Position numbers and translations under genes: made by a program. Of a DNA stretch of 64,000 nucleotides, positions 41,813-52,437 are shown in pieces. A model generated the notes under the pieces. That model made no database searches. It was not told where the DNA came from and saw only the letters and a list, made by a program, of their open reading frames with translations. Within the stretch, counting starts at the first letter, position 1. The number at the start of each line of letters is the position of its first letter. This DNA comes from Paralithodes platypus (lineage: Eukaryota > Arthropoda > Malacostraca > Decapoda > Lithodidae): assembly GCA_032716605.1 (NCBI GenBank), contig CM064502.1, forward strand, positions 39,246,895 to 39,310,894. The letters run 5' to 3'.

Positions 41813-42421
41813 CTACAATCTCTCTCCCCTCACAAGTCTATGCCAGGTGTACTTGTGTATACGCCTTTTTTTGAAGAACGTATTACCTACACTCAATCTA
41901 CACTCTTCACATACATTTTTCAGTCTTTCTCCACTCTCGTTTACACCATCCACACCAAAACTACCGATGACTCTCTCAACAGGCTCATATCCTACCCTAG
42001 CATTTAGGTCCCCTAAAACTATAACATTTTCATTTTCATCAAATCCTTGTAGACAATCTCTCAAATCCTCCCAGAAACCCTCTACCTCATCTAACTCTCT
42101 TTCACTTCCTGGTCCATACGCACTTACAAAAACCCACCTTTCACCCTTAAACCGCATTCTCACCCACATTAGCCTTGATGACACCTCTTTCCACTCTTTT
42201 ATAAACTCTCTCAACTCCTCCTTCACAATAATAGCCACTCCTTCTTTCCCCCTGACTCCCTCGTCTACTCCAGACTTTCTACCTATCACGTTTCCAAAAT
42301 CCACTTTTCCCTCTCCTTTCATCTTTGTTTCATTCAGTGCAAGGACATCATATATCCTTCTTTCAAGTAACCTTCCAATATCCTCTCGCTTCTCATTCGT
42401 ACTACATCCACGCACATTCAA
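41813..42421 (-). pseudogene. LINE-B endonuclease domain
   Basis: About 202 residues of the APE-type endonuclease: MNVRGCSTNEKRED, LALNETKMKGEG (catalytic Glu), VSAYGPGSERE, VLGDLNARVGYEP (Asp/Asn) and TFFKKRRIHKYTW. The frame ends at an indel near 41805-41815 in a GA-rich run, just before the MDYVLV block encoded in the next frame. Target-nicking residues up to that point are present. Confidence 0.87.
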
Positions 42422-42734
42422 AGCTTCTATTCTTAGGGTCCGGGACCACGAACGCGTTCCCTCGCCCCTATCTCTGTCTCGTTTTTTTTGGTAGATTTAT
42501 TTAAGGGGAGAAGGATACCAGGCCCCCCGCCCCCGATCCCCTTTAGCCGACTTCTACGTCTCACCGGAGAAAAGCGGTGGTGGAAATTTCTTACCCCTCC
42601 ACCACAGAGGAGGCTACCTGCACCAGAAAGTGGCGGGCGGTGGGGTCGCCGCATCCCTACGCCATTTGAAAAAATTAGAGATGCAGAAGGAGAAAAAGAT
42701 ACTACTGATGCTTAACCTATTTTATTTTTTATTT

Positions 42735-43330
42735 TTATTTGTGTAACCTATATTATCCCACCTCTTCTAAATGAATGTCTAGACTACTTTTGAATGTGTC
42801 AATTGTCTTACATTGTACCACTTTCTCTGGTAATTTGTTCCACTCGATGACCACACTATAGGTGAAGAAGTGCTTTGTGACATCGAGATTCGCCCTCCTG
42901 GTTTTTAATTTCATTCCATTTCCCCGAGTTAATAAACTATTATCTATTTTGAAAAGGGAATTTACATAAATTTTGTCAAATTCCTTTAGTATCTTGAACC
43001 ACTAATTTAATTGACCTCTGAATCTGCTTTTCTTAAGCGAAAACAAATGTAATTGTTTTAGTCTTCCATGATAAGATTTATTTCTTAGTGACGGAATCAA
43101 TGTTGTCGTTCTACGCTGCACCGACTCGAGTTTCTCAATATCCTTGCTCATATAAAGAGACCAAAAATTGCACCCCATATTCAAGATGGGGCCTCACTAT
43201 GCTTTTAAATAACGGTACTATAATGTTCTCATTTTTATAAGTAACATTTCTCTTAATATATCCCAATGCTCGATTGGCCTTGTTCGCAGCTGCTGCACAT
43301 TGATCTGGGGTCTTCAGGTTTTCAGATATA
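42735..43330 (-). pseudogene. CR1-like LINE 3' fragment (G1)
   Basis: The minus strand encodes the RT C-terminus of a CR1-type element in pieces: DIEKLESVQRRTTTLIPSLR and LFSLKKSRFRGQLN (43002-43184), then VIEWNKLPEKVVQCKTIDTF (about 42780-42850) before a stop. The 5' edge is near 43330, next to a (GA)n run. Confidence 0.78.
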
Positions 43331-43334
43331 AGAG

Positions 43335-43960
43335 AGAGAGAGAGAGAGAGAGAGAGTTACACAGAGTTACAAAGGTACTCAAACCACATAGACTTTGCTG
43401 TCCCTATTAGGTGGTCTGGCCTATTAATCTAATCTCCATCAAATTATCGTCCAGGCTCTTCTTAAACGTATCAATTGAGTTACTATCGAACACCTCCCTT
43501 GCTAAACTATTCCACTATTTGACCACACTTTATGTGATGACATTTGGTGTGGCATTTAGGCATGCCTTATTTCTATTTAATTTCATTCCATTACCTCGAG
43601 TTGCAGCATTGTTATTAATCGTAAACATTGCACTGGTATCCATTCTGTCAAATATTTTAAGTATCTCAAAACACTCGATAAGTTGACCTCGTAACCTCCT
43701 TTTCTTTAGCGAGAACAGATATAATTTCTTTAATATTTTATAAAACGGCTTGTTTCTCAGAGAGGGGATGAGCTTAGTCGCTCTACGCTGCATAGATTCG
43801 AGTTTTTCAATGTCTTTGAATAGCGGCAAAATAATATTCTCGTTCTTAAAGGTAGAATTATTTTTGATAAATCTCAAAGGCTTTGTTGGCTTTATTTGCC
43901 GCAGCTGCACATTGTTCTGAGGATTTTAGGTTTTCAGATAGTATATCCCCGAAATCTGTA

Positions 43961-43965
<5 letters not shown>
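43335..43965 (-). pseudogene. CR1-like LINE 3' fragment (G2)
   Basis: A second fragment of the same family: DIEKLESMQRRATKLIPSLR, YLFSLKKRRLRGQLIECFEI and FDRMDTSAMFTINNN (43530-43910). Its 3' UTR lies at 43345-43440, beginning with (GA)n. Both fragments break at nearly the same 5' point (TTTTCAGATA on the plus strand, near 43323 and 43940), giving a tandem arrangement. Confidence 0.78.
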
Positions 43966-44024
<59 letters not shown>

Positions 44025-44025
44025 C
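43966..44025. repeat. (TA)n microsatellite
   Basis: About 30 TA repeats at the boundary between the CR1 fragment and the Penelope-like cluster. Confidence 0.95.
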
Positions 44026-44282
44026 TTTTAAACAGACGAGGTTAAAAGCAATAGCAGTTTCAGCATTCAGGATTTTATTGTTACAGCTTTCAATAGTTCT
44101 AACAATTTTCCTCTGGGGTTCAGAGATGAGGTACAAAAGGTTAGCAAAATTCATGGTGGATCCAATGTTTCACAAGTAAACATCTTGCATCTTCTGGGAA
44201 TGGAGAGGTAATGATTAGAATAGGGACAAAGCATCATATTTATACAATCTGGCGCTATAAAAGATCACTATCAAGCCCCCCA

Positions 44283-44576
44283 CCATCTTGCCCTAATTCG
44301 CGCCGACCTAGACAAATAAACCACCATACTCGACAAAGAATCAGACCCCAGAAGACTAGCTATTTTAGAAGCTCTATACATCCAAACACTCAACCCCAGC
44401 ATCAACAACCAAACACAAGACCTTCAAATTCTTCCTTCAGGCAAGCGCTACAGGCATGCTGCCCCCCCCCCCCACCTCTCGCCCCGCGCCCCCCTCCCTT
44501 ACGCTTCCACGCTCAGCACACAACTGACAACACCAACCAATCACAGCCACCCACAGCCAACAACCAACCACCGATA
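44283..44576 (+). pseudogene. GIY-YIG endonuclease C-terminal remnant (Penelope-like)
   Basis: Short frames on the plus strand give HHLALIRADLDK, then a frame change, then TTILDKESDPRRLAILEALY and QTLNPSINNQ. The R-R-x-x-I-L-E-A-L-Y-I and LNPSIN blocks resemble the end of GIY-YIG modules in Penelope-like retroelements. The rest of the endonuclease and the RT are absent. A profile search would settle the assignment. Confidence 0.6.
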
Positions 44577-44922
44577 AGATTTAGTGCCCGTCTCGCGAAT
44601 AGATTGCCTTCCACCAATGAACAGCCACCACACACCCAGTAGCTCCACCCACCTCCCTCTACTTGATCCTCGAATTTTGTATAAATATGATGCTTTGTCC
44701 CTATTCTAATCATTACCTCTCCGTTCCCTGAAGATGCAAGATGTTTACTTGTGAAACGTTGGATCCACCATGAATTTTGCTAACCTTTTGTACCTCATCT
44801 CTGAACCCCAAAGGAAAATTGTTAGAACTATTGAAAGTTGTAACAATAAAATCCTGAATGCTGAAACTGCTATTGCTTTTAACCTCGTCTGTTTAAAAGA
44901 GAATCTATTACCTGGTTATACT

Positions 44923-44925
<3 letters not shown>

Positions 44926-44977
<52 letters not shown>

Positions 44978-45050
44978 CATATACTGTATATATATACTGG
45001 TATATATATATATATATATATTATATACTTATACTGTATATATGTATATA

Positions 45051-45102
<52 letters not shown>

Positions 45103-45110
45103 AGTATAGC
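44926..45110. repeat. (TA)n/TATAC microsatellite
   Basis: Long TA-rich repeat separating two inverted Penelope-like 5' blocks. It reads identically on both strands and may have formed the centre of that palindrome. Confidence 0.95.
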
Positions 45111-45286
45111 CAGGTAATAGATTCTCTTTTAAACAGACGAGATTAAAAGCAATAGCAGTTTCAGCATTCAGGATTTTATTGTTACAGCTTTCAATAGTTC
45201 TAACAATTTTCCTCTGGGGTTCAGAGATGAGGTACAAAAGGTTAGCAAAATTCATGGTGGATCCAACGTTTCACAAGTAAACATCT

Positions 45287-45391
<105 letters not shown>

Positions 45392-45664
45392 CATGGTACC
45401 CTTTACATCTTGCAAGAGCGATAATTACAGTATATCACTCCAGTGGATACTTTTGCTAATTGTATAGGTGACTCTGATGTAGCTGCTTATGAGCTACGCA
45501 TTTAGATTAATTCAGGTACGTACCTAACATAATTATATTTTCAAGTATCTCGTCGATACTATAGTCTGTATATTTTCAGCTGATACTAAATTGTCATGTT
45601 TTCATCTTGATTATCTAGCTATTACGAAGATTTTGCACCGAATATGTTGTTAATTAAGAAAACT

Positions 45665-46453
45665 TGGTAAATTTAAGATGCAGATATGTAGTAGGTACAC
45701 ATTTAAGATGCAGATATGTAGTAGGTACACATTTAAGATGCAGATATGTAGTAGGTACACATTTAAGATGCAGATTATGTAGTAGGTACACATTTAAGAT
45801 GCAGATATGTAGTAGGTACACATTTAAGATGCAGATATGTAGTAGGTACACATTTAAGATGCAGATTATGTAGTAGGTACACATTTAAGATGCAGATATG
45901 TAGTAGGTACACATTTAAGATGCAGATTATGTAGTAGGTACACATTTAAGATGCAGATATGTAGTAGGTACACATTTAAGATGCAGATATGTAGTAGGTA
46001 CACATTTAAGATGCAGATATGTAGTAGGTACACATTTAAGATGCAGATTATGTAGTAGGTACACATTTAAGATGCAGATATGTAGTAGGTACACATTTAA
46101 GATGCAGATATGTAGTAGGTACACATTTAAGATGCAGATATGTAGTAGGTACACATTTAAGATGCAGATTATGTAGTAGGTACACATTTAAGATGCAGAT
46201 ATGTAGTAGGTACACATTTAAGATGCAGATATGTAGTAGGTACACGTTTAAGATGCAGATATGTAGTAGGTACACGTTTAAGATGCAGATGTAGTAGGTA
46301 CACATTTAAGATGCAGATATGTAGTAGGTACACGTTTAAGATGCAGATGTAGTAGGTACACATTTAAGATGCAGATATGTAGTAGGTACACATTTAAGAT
46401 GCAGATATGTAGTAGGTACACATTTAAGATGCAGATATGTAGTAGGTACACAT
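45665..46453. repeat. Minisatellite 1: about 26 copies of a 30/31 bp unit
   Basis: The unit is built on TTTAAGATGCAGATATGTAG plus TAGGTACACA (30 bp). A 31 bp variant (GATTATG) recurs after three 30 bp units over much of the array, giving a 121 bp higher-order period. Two 28 bp variants (GATGTAG) and an ACGTTT variant occur near the right end. Six-frame translation gives repetitive frames, but the 31 and 28 bp units break them. Not a CRISPR: there are no unique spacers. Confidence 0.95.
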
Positions 46454-46721
46454 TTTCCCATTAAACGTCGATACATTAGCTGGTAAGGGGTGTATTTTAC
46501 CATCAGCTGAAACAAGACTGACTATAGTATCATATTATCGTTTGTGTTGCCAATATGAAAATGTAAATCAAACATTACTGGATAACGAAAGCGTAAATCT
46601 CGACTTGAGGGGGTAAAGGAGCCAACAAATAATTATCTGTAAAACTAGAAAGGTAAGTACTGTAGTGCCCCAACATTAGCCAAGGGATAATAGAGTTGTG
46701 ATGAAGGTAATGACAGAGCGG

Positions 46722-47335
46722 TTAAGGGGTTATGGGCATATTTATTTGTTCATTTATGTATCTTTTTGAGAGGGAGCGGTAAACCGAATGAGAGGTGAAA
46801 GGATGGAGTGAAGAAGTATTTGAGTGAAGGCGGGCTGGATGGGAGGAGGGGCGTCGGCTGACTGGGGACAGACGTGCATGGGGGCGTTTCGTTCGTGGCC
46901 ACCCCTCCGGCCATCACGACGTCCGGCAATAGATAGATTGATATATAGATGTATCTTATTATTAGTTTAGTATTTTTATATAGTATTAGTATACCTCCAT
47001 CAAGCTTTACAAAAAAAAGTAAATAAATAAATAAAATTTAATTAAAAATAAACCTGCCCAAGAATGTCCTTCAAGATTAATACGTACAATTTTCGATAGA
47101 AAAATTTCCCGGCCGAAGTTTAGTTCCTCTTTAATTACAGGCTCACTATCGCTCGCCAGGAAAAAATCGACACCTAAATGGCACGAAAAAGCTTAATAGT
47201 GACAAAGAAATGGGCCGAAAGGTCTTAAAATAACCAAAATAATGGGCCGAACGTCTTAAAATCTGAAAACTAATAAGGCTAAACATGAGGGAGAAGGGGG
47301 GCCCAGAAACACGCCCCATCTCCCCTTAACAACAA
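46722..47335 (+). mobile_element. Repeat R1 copy 2, interrupted by a LINE-A tail
   Basis: Begins TTAAGGGGTTATGGGCATA at 46725 and ends CATCTCCCCTTAA near 47333. The core includes TTTTCGATAGAAAAATTTCC, CGCTCGCCAGGAAAAAATCG and GGGCCGAACGTCTTAAAAT. A LINE-A 3' fragment occupies 46765-46955. The two ends are inverted copies of TTAAGGGGnnATGGGC. Confidence 0.7.
46765..46955 (+). mobile_element. LINE-A 3' end fragment
   Basis: Plus-strand remnant with GGTAAACCGAATGAGAGGTG, GGGGCGTCGGCTGACTGGGG and GGCCACCCCTCCGG, ending in CAATAGATAGAT. It matches 23395-23565. It is severely 5'-truncated and inserted in R1. Confidence 0.85.
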
Positions 47336-47724
47336 TGACAACAGGTACACGGGGTCGTATTATACCACCAATGGGAGAAGATGTTTACTATCACATACTG
47401 CATGAACGATTGTGGAATTGGTTATGAAACACTTTATATTGTCCACATAATATATTGTACAGTCGGCCTAATAACTGATGTCGCGGCACTAATTATGTTT
47501 TGATCAATAATTGGTATCAGAAATATTTACACATGATTTCTTTTTTTTTGAGTGAGATGTAACCCATCATGTTCCTACACTTACCCACCCTATTCATCAT
47601 CTGACAGACATTAATAAAGCACAGAGCGAGCAAAATGCAATGGCAGCTGAGACATGACTTATTACCGCCACCGTAAAAATGTAAATCTATATACGGTATT
47701 CAACATTATTTAGTTTGGCGATGC

Positions 47725-48515
47725 ATTTCTTCTGTGTTAGGGCCGCAGAGAGTCAGGTCATCTTCTGTGTTAGGGCCGCAGAGAGTCAGGTCATCTTCTG
47801 TGTTAAGGCCGCAGAGAGTCAGGTCATCTTCTGTGTTAGGGCCGCAGAGAGTCAGGTCATCTTCTGTGTTAAGGCCGCAGAGAGTCAGGGCATCTTCTGT
47901 GTTAAGGCCGCAGAGAGTCAGGTCATCTTCTGTGTTAAGGCCGCAGAGAGTCAGGTCATCTTCTGTGTTAAGGCCGCAGAGAGTAAGGTCATCTTCTGTG
48001 TTAAGGCCGCAGAGAGTCAGGTCATCTTCTGTGTTAAGGCCGCAGAGAGTCAGGTCATCTTCTGTGTTAAGGCCACAGAGAGTCAGGTCATCTTCTGTGT
48101 TAAGGCCGCAGAGAGTCAGGTCATCTTCTGTGTTAAGGCCGCAGAGAGTCAGGTCATCTTCTGTGTTAAGGCCGCAGAGAGTCAGGTCATCTTCTGTGTT
48201 AGGGCCGCAGAGAGTCAGGTCATCTTCTGTGCTAAGGCCGCAGAGAGTCAGGTCATCTTCTGTGTTAAGGCTGCAGAGAGTCAGGTCATCTTCTGTGTTA
48301 AGGCCACAGAGAGTCAGGTCATCTTCTGTGTTAAGGCCGCAGAGAGTCAGGTCATCTTCTGTGTTAAGGCCGCAGAGAGTCAGGTCATCTTCTGTGTTAA
48401 GGCCGCAGAGAGTCAGGTCATCTTCTGTGTTAAGGCCGCAGAGAGTCAGGTCATCTGTGTTAAGGCCGCAGAGAGTCAGGTCATCTGTGTTAAGGCCGCA
48501 GAGAGTCAGGTCATC
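47725..48515. repeat. Minisatellite 2: about 24 copies of a 33 bp unit
   Basis: The unit is built on GTGTTAAGGCCGCAGAGAGT plus CAGGTCATCTTCT (33 bp). The last units at the right lack a TCT (30 bp). All length changes are multiples of three, so three frames stay open across the array: minus 47706-48569 (DDLTLCGLNTE), plus 47715-48566 (VKAAESQVIFC) and plus 47734-48618 (LRPQRVRSSSV). Substitutions in the minus frame include amino-acid changes (L/P, N/S, G/S, D/A) as well as silent ones. I treat it as a minisatellite; coding status is unproven. Confidence 0.92.
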
Positions 48516-48749
48516 TCGGGTGTTGCCTTGCGGTACATTTGTTGGCTCATTTATATTAGTGAATGACATAATTGCTATAAATGAAACAGTCTGTGTTATA
48601 ATCTTTCAGCAGATATAATTAAGGATGAAGTAATTGGAAGCTTCATGACTTTAATCTCCGACTTCACTCATTGTTCAGCATCTTCTTTTGTACAGTTGGA
48701 TACCATAGTCTCTAGCCCACTCAAGAATATTTATGGACTTCAACGATTA

Positions 48750-48965
48750 CTAATTATGAAATTACAGGCTCGCTATCGCTCGCTATGAAAACAAAATCGA
48801 CGCATAAATGGCACGAAAGGTCTTAATATTGACATAGAAATAAGGCGAAAGGTCTCAAAATCGCGCCAAACTAATGGGCCGAACGTCTTAAAATGTCAAA
48901 ACTATTATGCTAAACATGAGGAAGAAGGGGATCCAGAAAAAGCGGCTACCTCCCCTTTAATTAAC
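48750..48965 (+). mobile_element. Repeat R1 copy 3 (partial)
   Basis: Has TTACAGGCTCGCTATCGCTCG, GGGCCGAACGTCTTAAAAT and the end GCGGCTACCTCCCCTTTAA. The left part of the family is missing. Confidence 0.7.
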
Positions 48966-50633
48966 CTAGATGTCAAAACTGATACCATAGAGCCGCGCAT
49001 CCATACATGGATCATGACGAGTGTTGACAGTGTATTCTGGCTATCACTAGACGATTTTATTCAGCTTAGGGTGAACTTTTGGGAGCTAAAGAGTTAATAG
49101 ATATAGTTTTTACCCCTTTGATTCCAAGACATCCTTCCTAAAGTGCATAATATCGTATAATATGATAACGAAAATATAAGGTAAACATGCGCGTTAGAAG
49201 CTCACGGGGTCAATCTAGCGAAATATTGCCCATGTGTCACAGGCTGGATAAGCCTCTTTCTCTGTGAGAGTCAGTCTTGATCTAAAGATAGGTAAATAAA
49301 TACAGATAGATAAAGTAAAAGCGTAGATAAATCATATCTAGCGTGAGCAAATGTTGAAAGTAAAGAACACTCTTGCATTCTCGGTTCCTTAGTAAACAAT
49401 TCCATTGACTTGAAAATATAAGTAGTCAGTCATTCAGTATTAAGCCCTTACTCCCATAAGGGGTAGGAAGAATCAACAAGAGACACAAGAAAGAACAAAT
49501 AGGTGACAGGATAAGAACATATACCGTATAACAGTTCGCCCACAAAAAGCAAGCACACAAACATTCAAAAGCACCAATCACTCCAGGTGATAAATCAAGG
49601 ATAAACAGTATATGCTACTATGTCATTCATGGTACTATTTTTTATCATTGACCATATCTGTTACGCCTTTGGACTAAGCATATCCTTATTTTAGACATTC
49701 CTGTTATAGACATAAGGATTGTTGGCTGAATACAGAGTGGCTTTAATATTTGATCACTGACTCGAACATTGTGATGGAATTTTATATTTCACCTTCTGTG
49801 AATGTTTCCAATCAGAGGATGTTTATATATCGCTTTTGATATATTATATGGTATTTGTATGCATTACATTCTCTACATTATTGGGGAGATTGTAGACACC
49901 AATCGAGCAGTTTGTGTCTCGCTCACACAGAGGGTAATCCAGCTAGCTCTCACAAACACCTGTTCATTTCACTGCGCTAAACAAGCACGCTACACGTCTT
50001 TCGAATACACTGTAAAAATATAAACAAATACAGTAAAATAGCGACTGTTATTTTCAAATCTAGGGGGGACACTCGTTGCAGGTACCTTTGTATTTTGTCT
50101 CCTTACACCTAGAATTATATGAAAACAGTGTATATCTTGTAAGTTTATCTCTCAATATCTTAAGCACTATTGGTAACTTTTTAGTTAAAATACTAAAATA
50201 TTACTACCATTTATACATTAACCCTTTCATTGCGGCCCTTCGATAAGGACGAATACGCCCAGGCGGTGATGTTACTGCAAATTTCGATCAATATATGTCG
50301 CCCTAGAACCATAACTGTAGCTTTGAGCTACTTTGAGAGATCTTCAATGAAAATATTGTGCCAAATTGTTCCTATATCATTATCCCCCCCACCCACCCCC
50401 TTTTCTACCCCTTCCTACAGCCAATACAATCAATAACGTAGGTGTGCAGTTTTCGCATTACCAAAAAAAAAAAAAAAAAAAAAAAAATGCATACGCAACT
50501 CTGCGACCTATAATTCTGCAAGTAGTATTGAATCTCTTAGGTAAAATCGGTTTATAGACAGTATATGCAGTATATATATATATATATACTGTATATATAT
50601 ATCGCAAGTACACATAAGCTACTAAATGTTTTT
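48966..50633. other. unassigned sequence
   Basis: About 1.67 kb of AT-rich sequence. It contains a C-rich patch (50385-50400), an A-run (50463-50487) and a (TA)n near 50570-50600. A TTAACCCTTTCATTGCGGCC at 50219 could be another TTAA-element end, but no partner is seen. No gene supported. Confidence 0.35.
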
Positions 50634-50780
50634 GTACTCACAGCCGGACTTGAACCACCGGCAGTCAGAACAAGTACCCATACTTTAATCAACTATACCA
50701 CGGGGTTATAGAGGATACTTGTGTGCAGTGGATTAAAGCATGGACAATCGTCCTGACTGTTGGTTGTTCATGTCCTCCTG
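50634..50780. mobile_element. Head-to-head pair of tRNA-like SINE sequences (palindrome 4)
   Basis: Left half (minus): CCGTGGTATAGTTGATTAAAG with B-box-like GGTGGTTCAAGTCC. Right half (plus): GTGGATTAAAGCATGGAC with TGGTTGTTCATGTCC. Both match the tRNA-like unit at 18019-18081 and face away from a short centre near 50703-50735. Confidence 0.65.
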
Positions 50781-51154
50781 GGAGTATATATGTATAATTA
50801 CATTTATGATCACATTGAATTTTAACCATTGGAATATTTATCTATAATAAGGTCAGCGTAACACTATTTTGTAGCATTTTGAATATGGTGTAATTCAAAT
50901 TTAAAATATATATAAGAAAGAAATAGTGACCATAATCTGTGACTTTCACTATTCACCTTGACCTTTGAATAACAAAAACACAACATTTGGACAATCGTTG
51001 CATTGACCAACCGAATTTGCAAGCAAAATTGGGTGACGATACGTAACCTGTTCAGTACAGTTCTGTCGGTTTCATTTCATACTGGATATTAAAACTATTT
51101 TATTTAGTTTATGAAGGGTCTGCATAAAATTAGCAAGCTTTTCAACTATCTTAA

Positions 51155-51257
51155 TTAACCCTTTTTACTACCACAGATCCTTCATAAGCTCCACAAAATC
51201 GTCTAAATATAGCTAGAATACAATACAAAAAGATGTCACTGGTACACAAAGGGTTAA
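51155..51257. mobile_element. Small TTAA MITE
   Basis: 95 bp between TTAA copies (51155-51158, 51254-51257). Ends are CCCTTTTTACTACCA and, inverted, CCCTTTGTGTACCAG. This fits a minimal piggyBac-type element. Confidence 0.65.
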
Positions 51258-51639
51258 ACAGTCTAGGAAGAATTTAAAGAACATTATTAACACTCTTCTT
51301 TTGTTCTTTGACCTTGACCTTTAACCTTAAGTATTATAATACATATATATGATTGAATTATATGTTATTTAAGTAAAATGCAACTAACAGTAGTCAGCTT
51401 ATCTAAAATTGAGTATTTTTGTATGGTGAAGGATAACTTATGACCTTGGCCTGTGGCCTTGATATGTAGGATTATATTTTTGTTTGCTTTGATGTAACCT
51501 TAGAATATCAAATAAGTGGGTAAAATTTCATTAAAGATCATCAGTTAGTTTCGGAGGTATTAAAGGAATGGTTGACCTTGACCTTTGACATTCATCTTGA
51601 CCTTCATGATGTATGAAAATTTAACATCTTAATTTTCCC

Positions 51640-52060
51640 TTAACCCATTTTCTGTGGTTGACGTTCAGGAATGCATAGGCAATTTACAGCAATTTTCAGG
51701 CTCTAAAAGCTTGTAAAAGCCGTAGAAATTGAGTGTCAGTGGGCGGGAGCGTGAGGGACCCACCTCCGGCCCTCAGAGCAGCCAGCCGCTCACTGAGGGA
51801 GACTGTGTCTCGCGCGGGTGTCTCACAACAGTGTTGCCGAGAGAGCGAGAGCTAATAATTAGCGAGTTTTCTCGATTGTCTATGGCAACGCTGCGGGTGA
51901 ACCCCGCCACCTACGAAGCTCGTTCTGGCCTCATTTTGAAGCTATTTTCCCCTAGTTTTCGGCAGAATATAGTTCATTGAATGCAGATGCTTAATTAATA
52001 ATTCAGGAGTGCCTGAATATGCCCTAAATAGCGCAAATATACCCGCAGCGTAAGTGTTAA
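51640..52060. mobile_element. Candidate TTAA element, about 413 bp
   Basis: Flanked by TTAA at 51640-51643 and 52057-52060. The ends CCCATTTTCTGTGG and (inverted) CACTTACGCTGCGG are only loosely matched. Its interior is clearly more GC-rich (51730-51910) than the surrounding AT-rich array, which supports an insertion. Confidence 0.5.
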
Positions 52061-52437
52061 GCGTAAGTGTCTCAACGAATTTTGTGAAGTTTACATGAAT
52101 AGTAAAGAAATTAGCATATTGACCTTATATGTGACGTTGACCTGTGACCTTGACCTATCAAATGGAATGATGTTTATTCTTGTATGACCTTGGTATAGGC
52201 ATTCCGAATATGCATGTTATGCCTAATGAAAATCTTACATTAAATAGGAAATACTAGTAAAAAGAATATTTCGACCTTTAACCTTGACCTTCAACCTTAG
52301 CATTTCTTATCAAGGATTTAGTTAGCTTAACGGCAATGTTCGTATTAACTAGCATTTTGCATATGGTGTAATTCGTAAAAAAAATTATTGATTACATATA
52401 GTGATCATATACTGTGACCTTGACCTTTGACCTTTGA

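Larger units (their letters stand above)
39108..42715 (-). mobile_element. LINE-B: nearly full-length RTE-like element
   Basis: About 3.6 kb on the minus strand: 5' leader (42430-42715, with CGTCTCACCGGAGAAAAG), endonuclease (41813-42421), RT (39570-41804), a 3' UTR of about 0.4 kb (39118-39525) and a TAGA-type tail at 39105-39120. The 3' UTR matches 2270-2722. One frameshift separates endonuclease from RT and another removes the extreme C-terminus, so the copy is inactive. LINE-A and LINE-B share architecture and TAGA tails but differ clearly in sequence; they are two related families. Confidence 0.88.

Noticed and set aside
44211..44642. 143-codon proline/glutamine-rich plus-strand frame as a protein gene
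   Set aside because: The GIY-YIG-like blocks are in a different frame of the same stretch; the long frame is a composition artefact of C/A-rich DNA.
45665..46453. Possible CRISPR array
   Set aside because: Units are contiguous with no unique spacers and the context is eukaryotic; it is a minisatellite.
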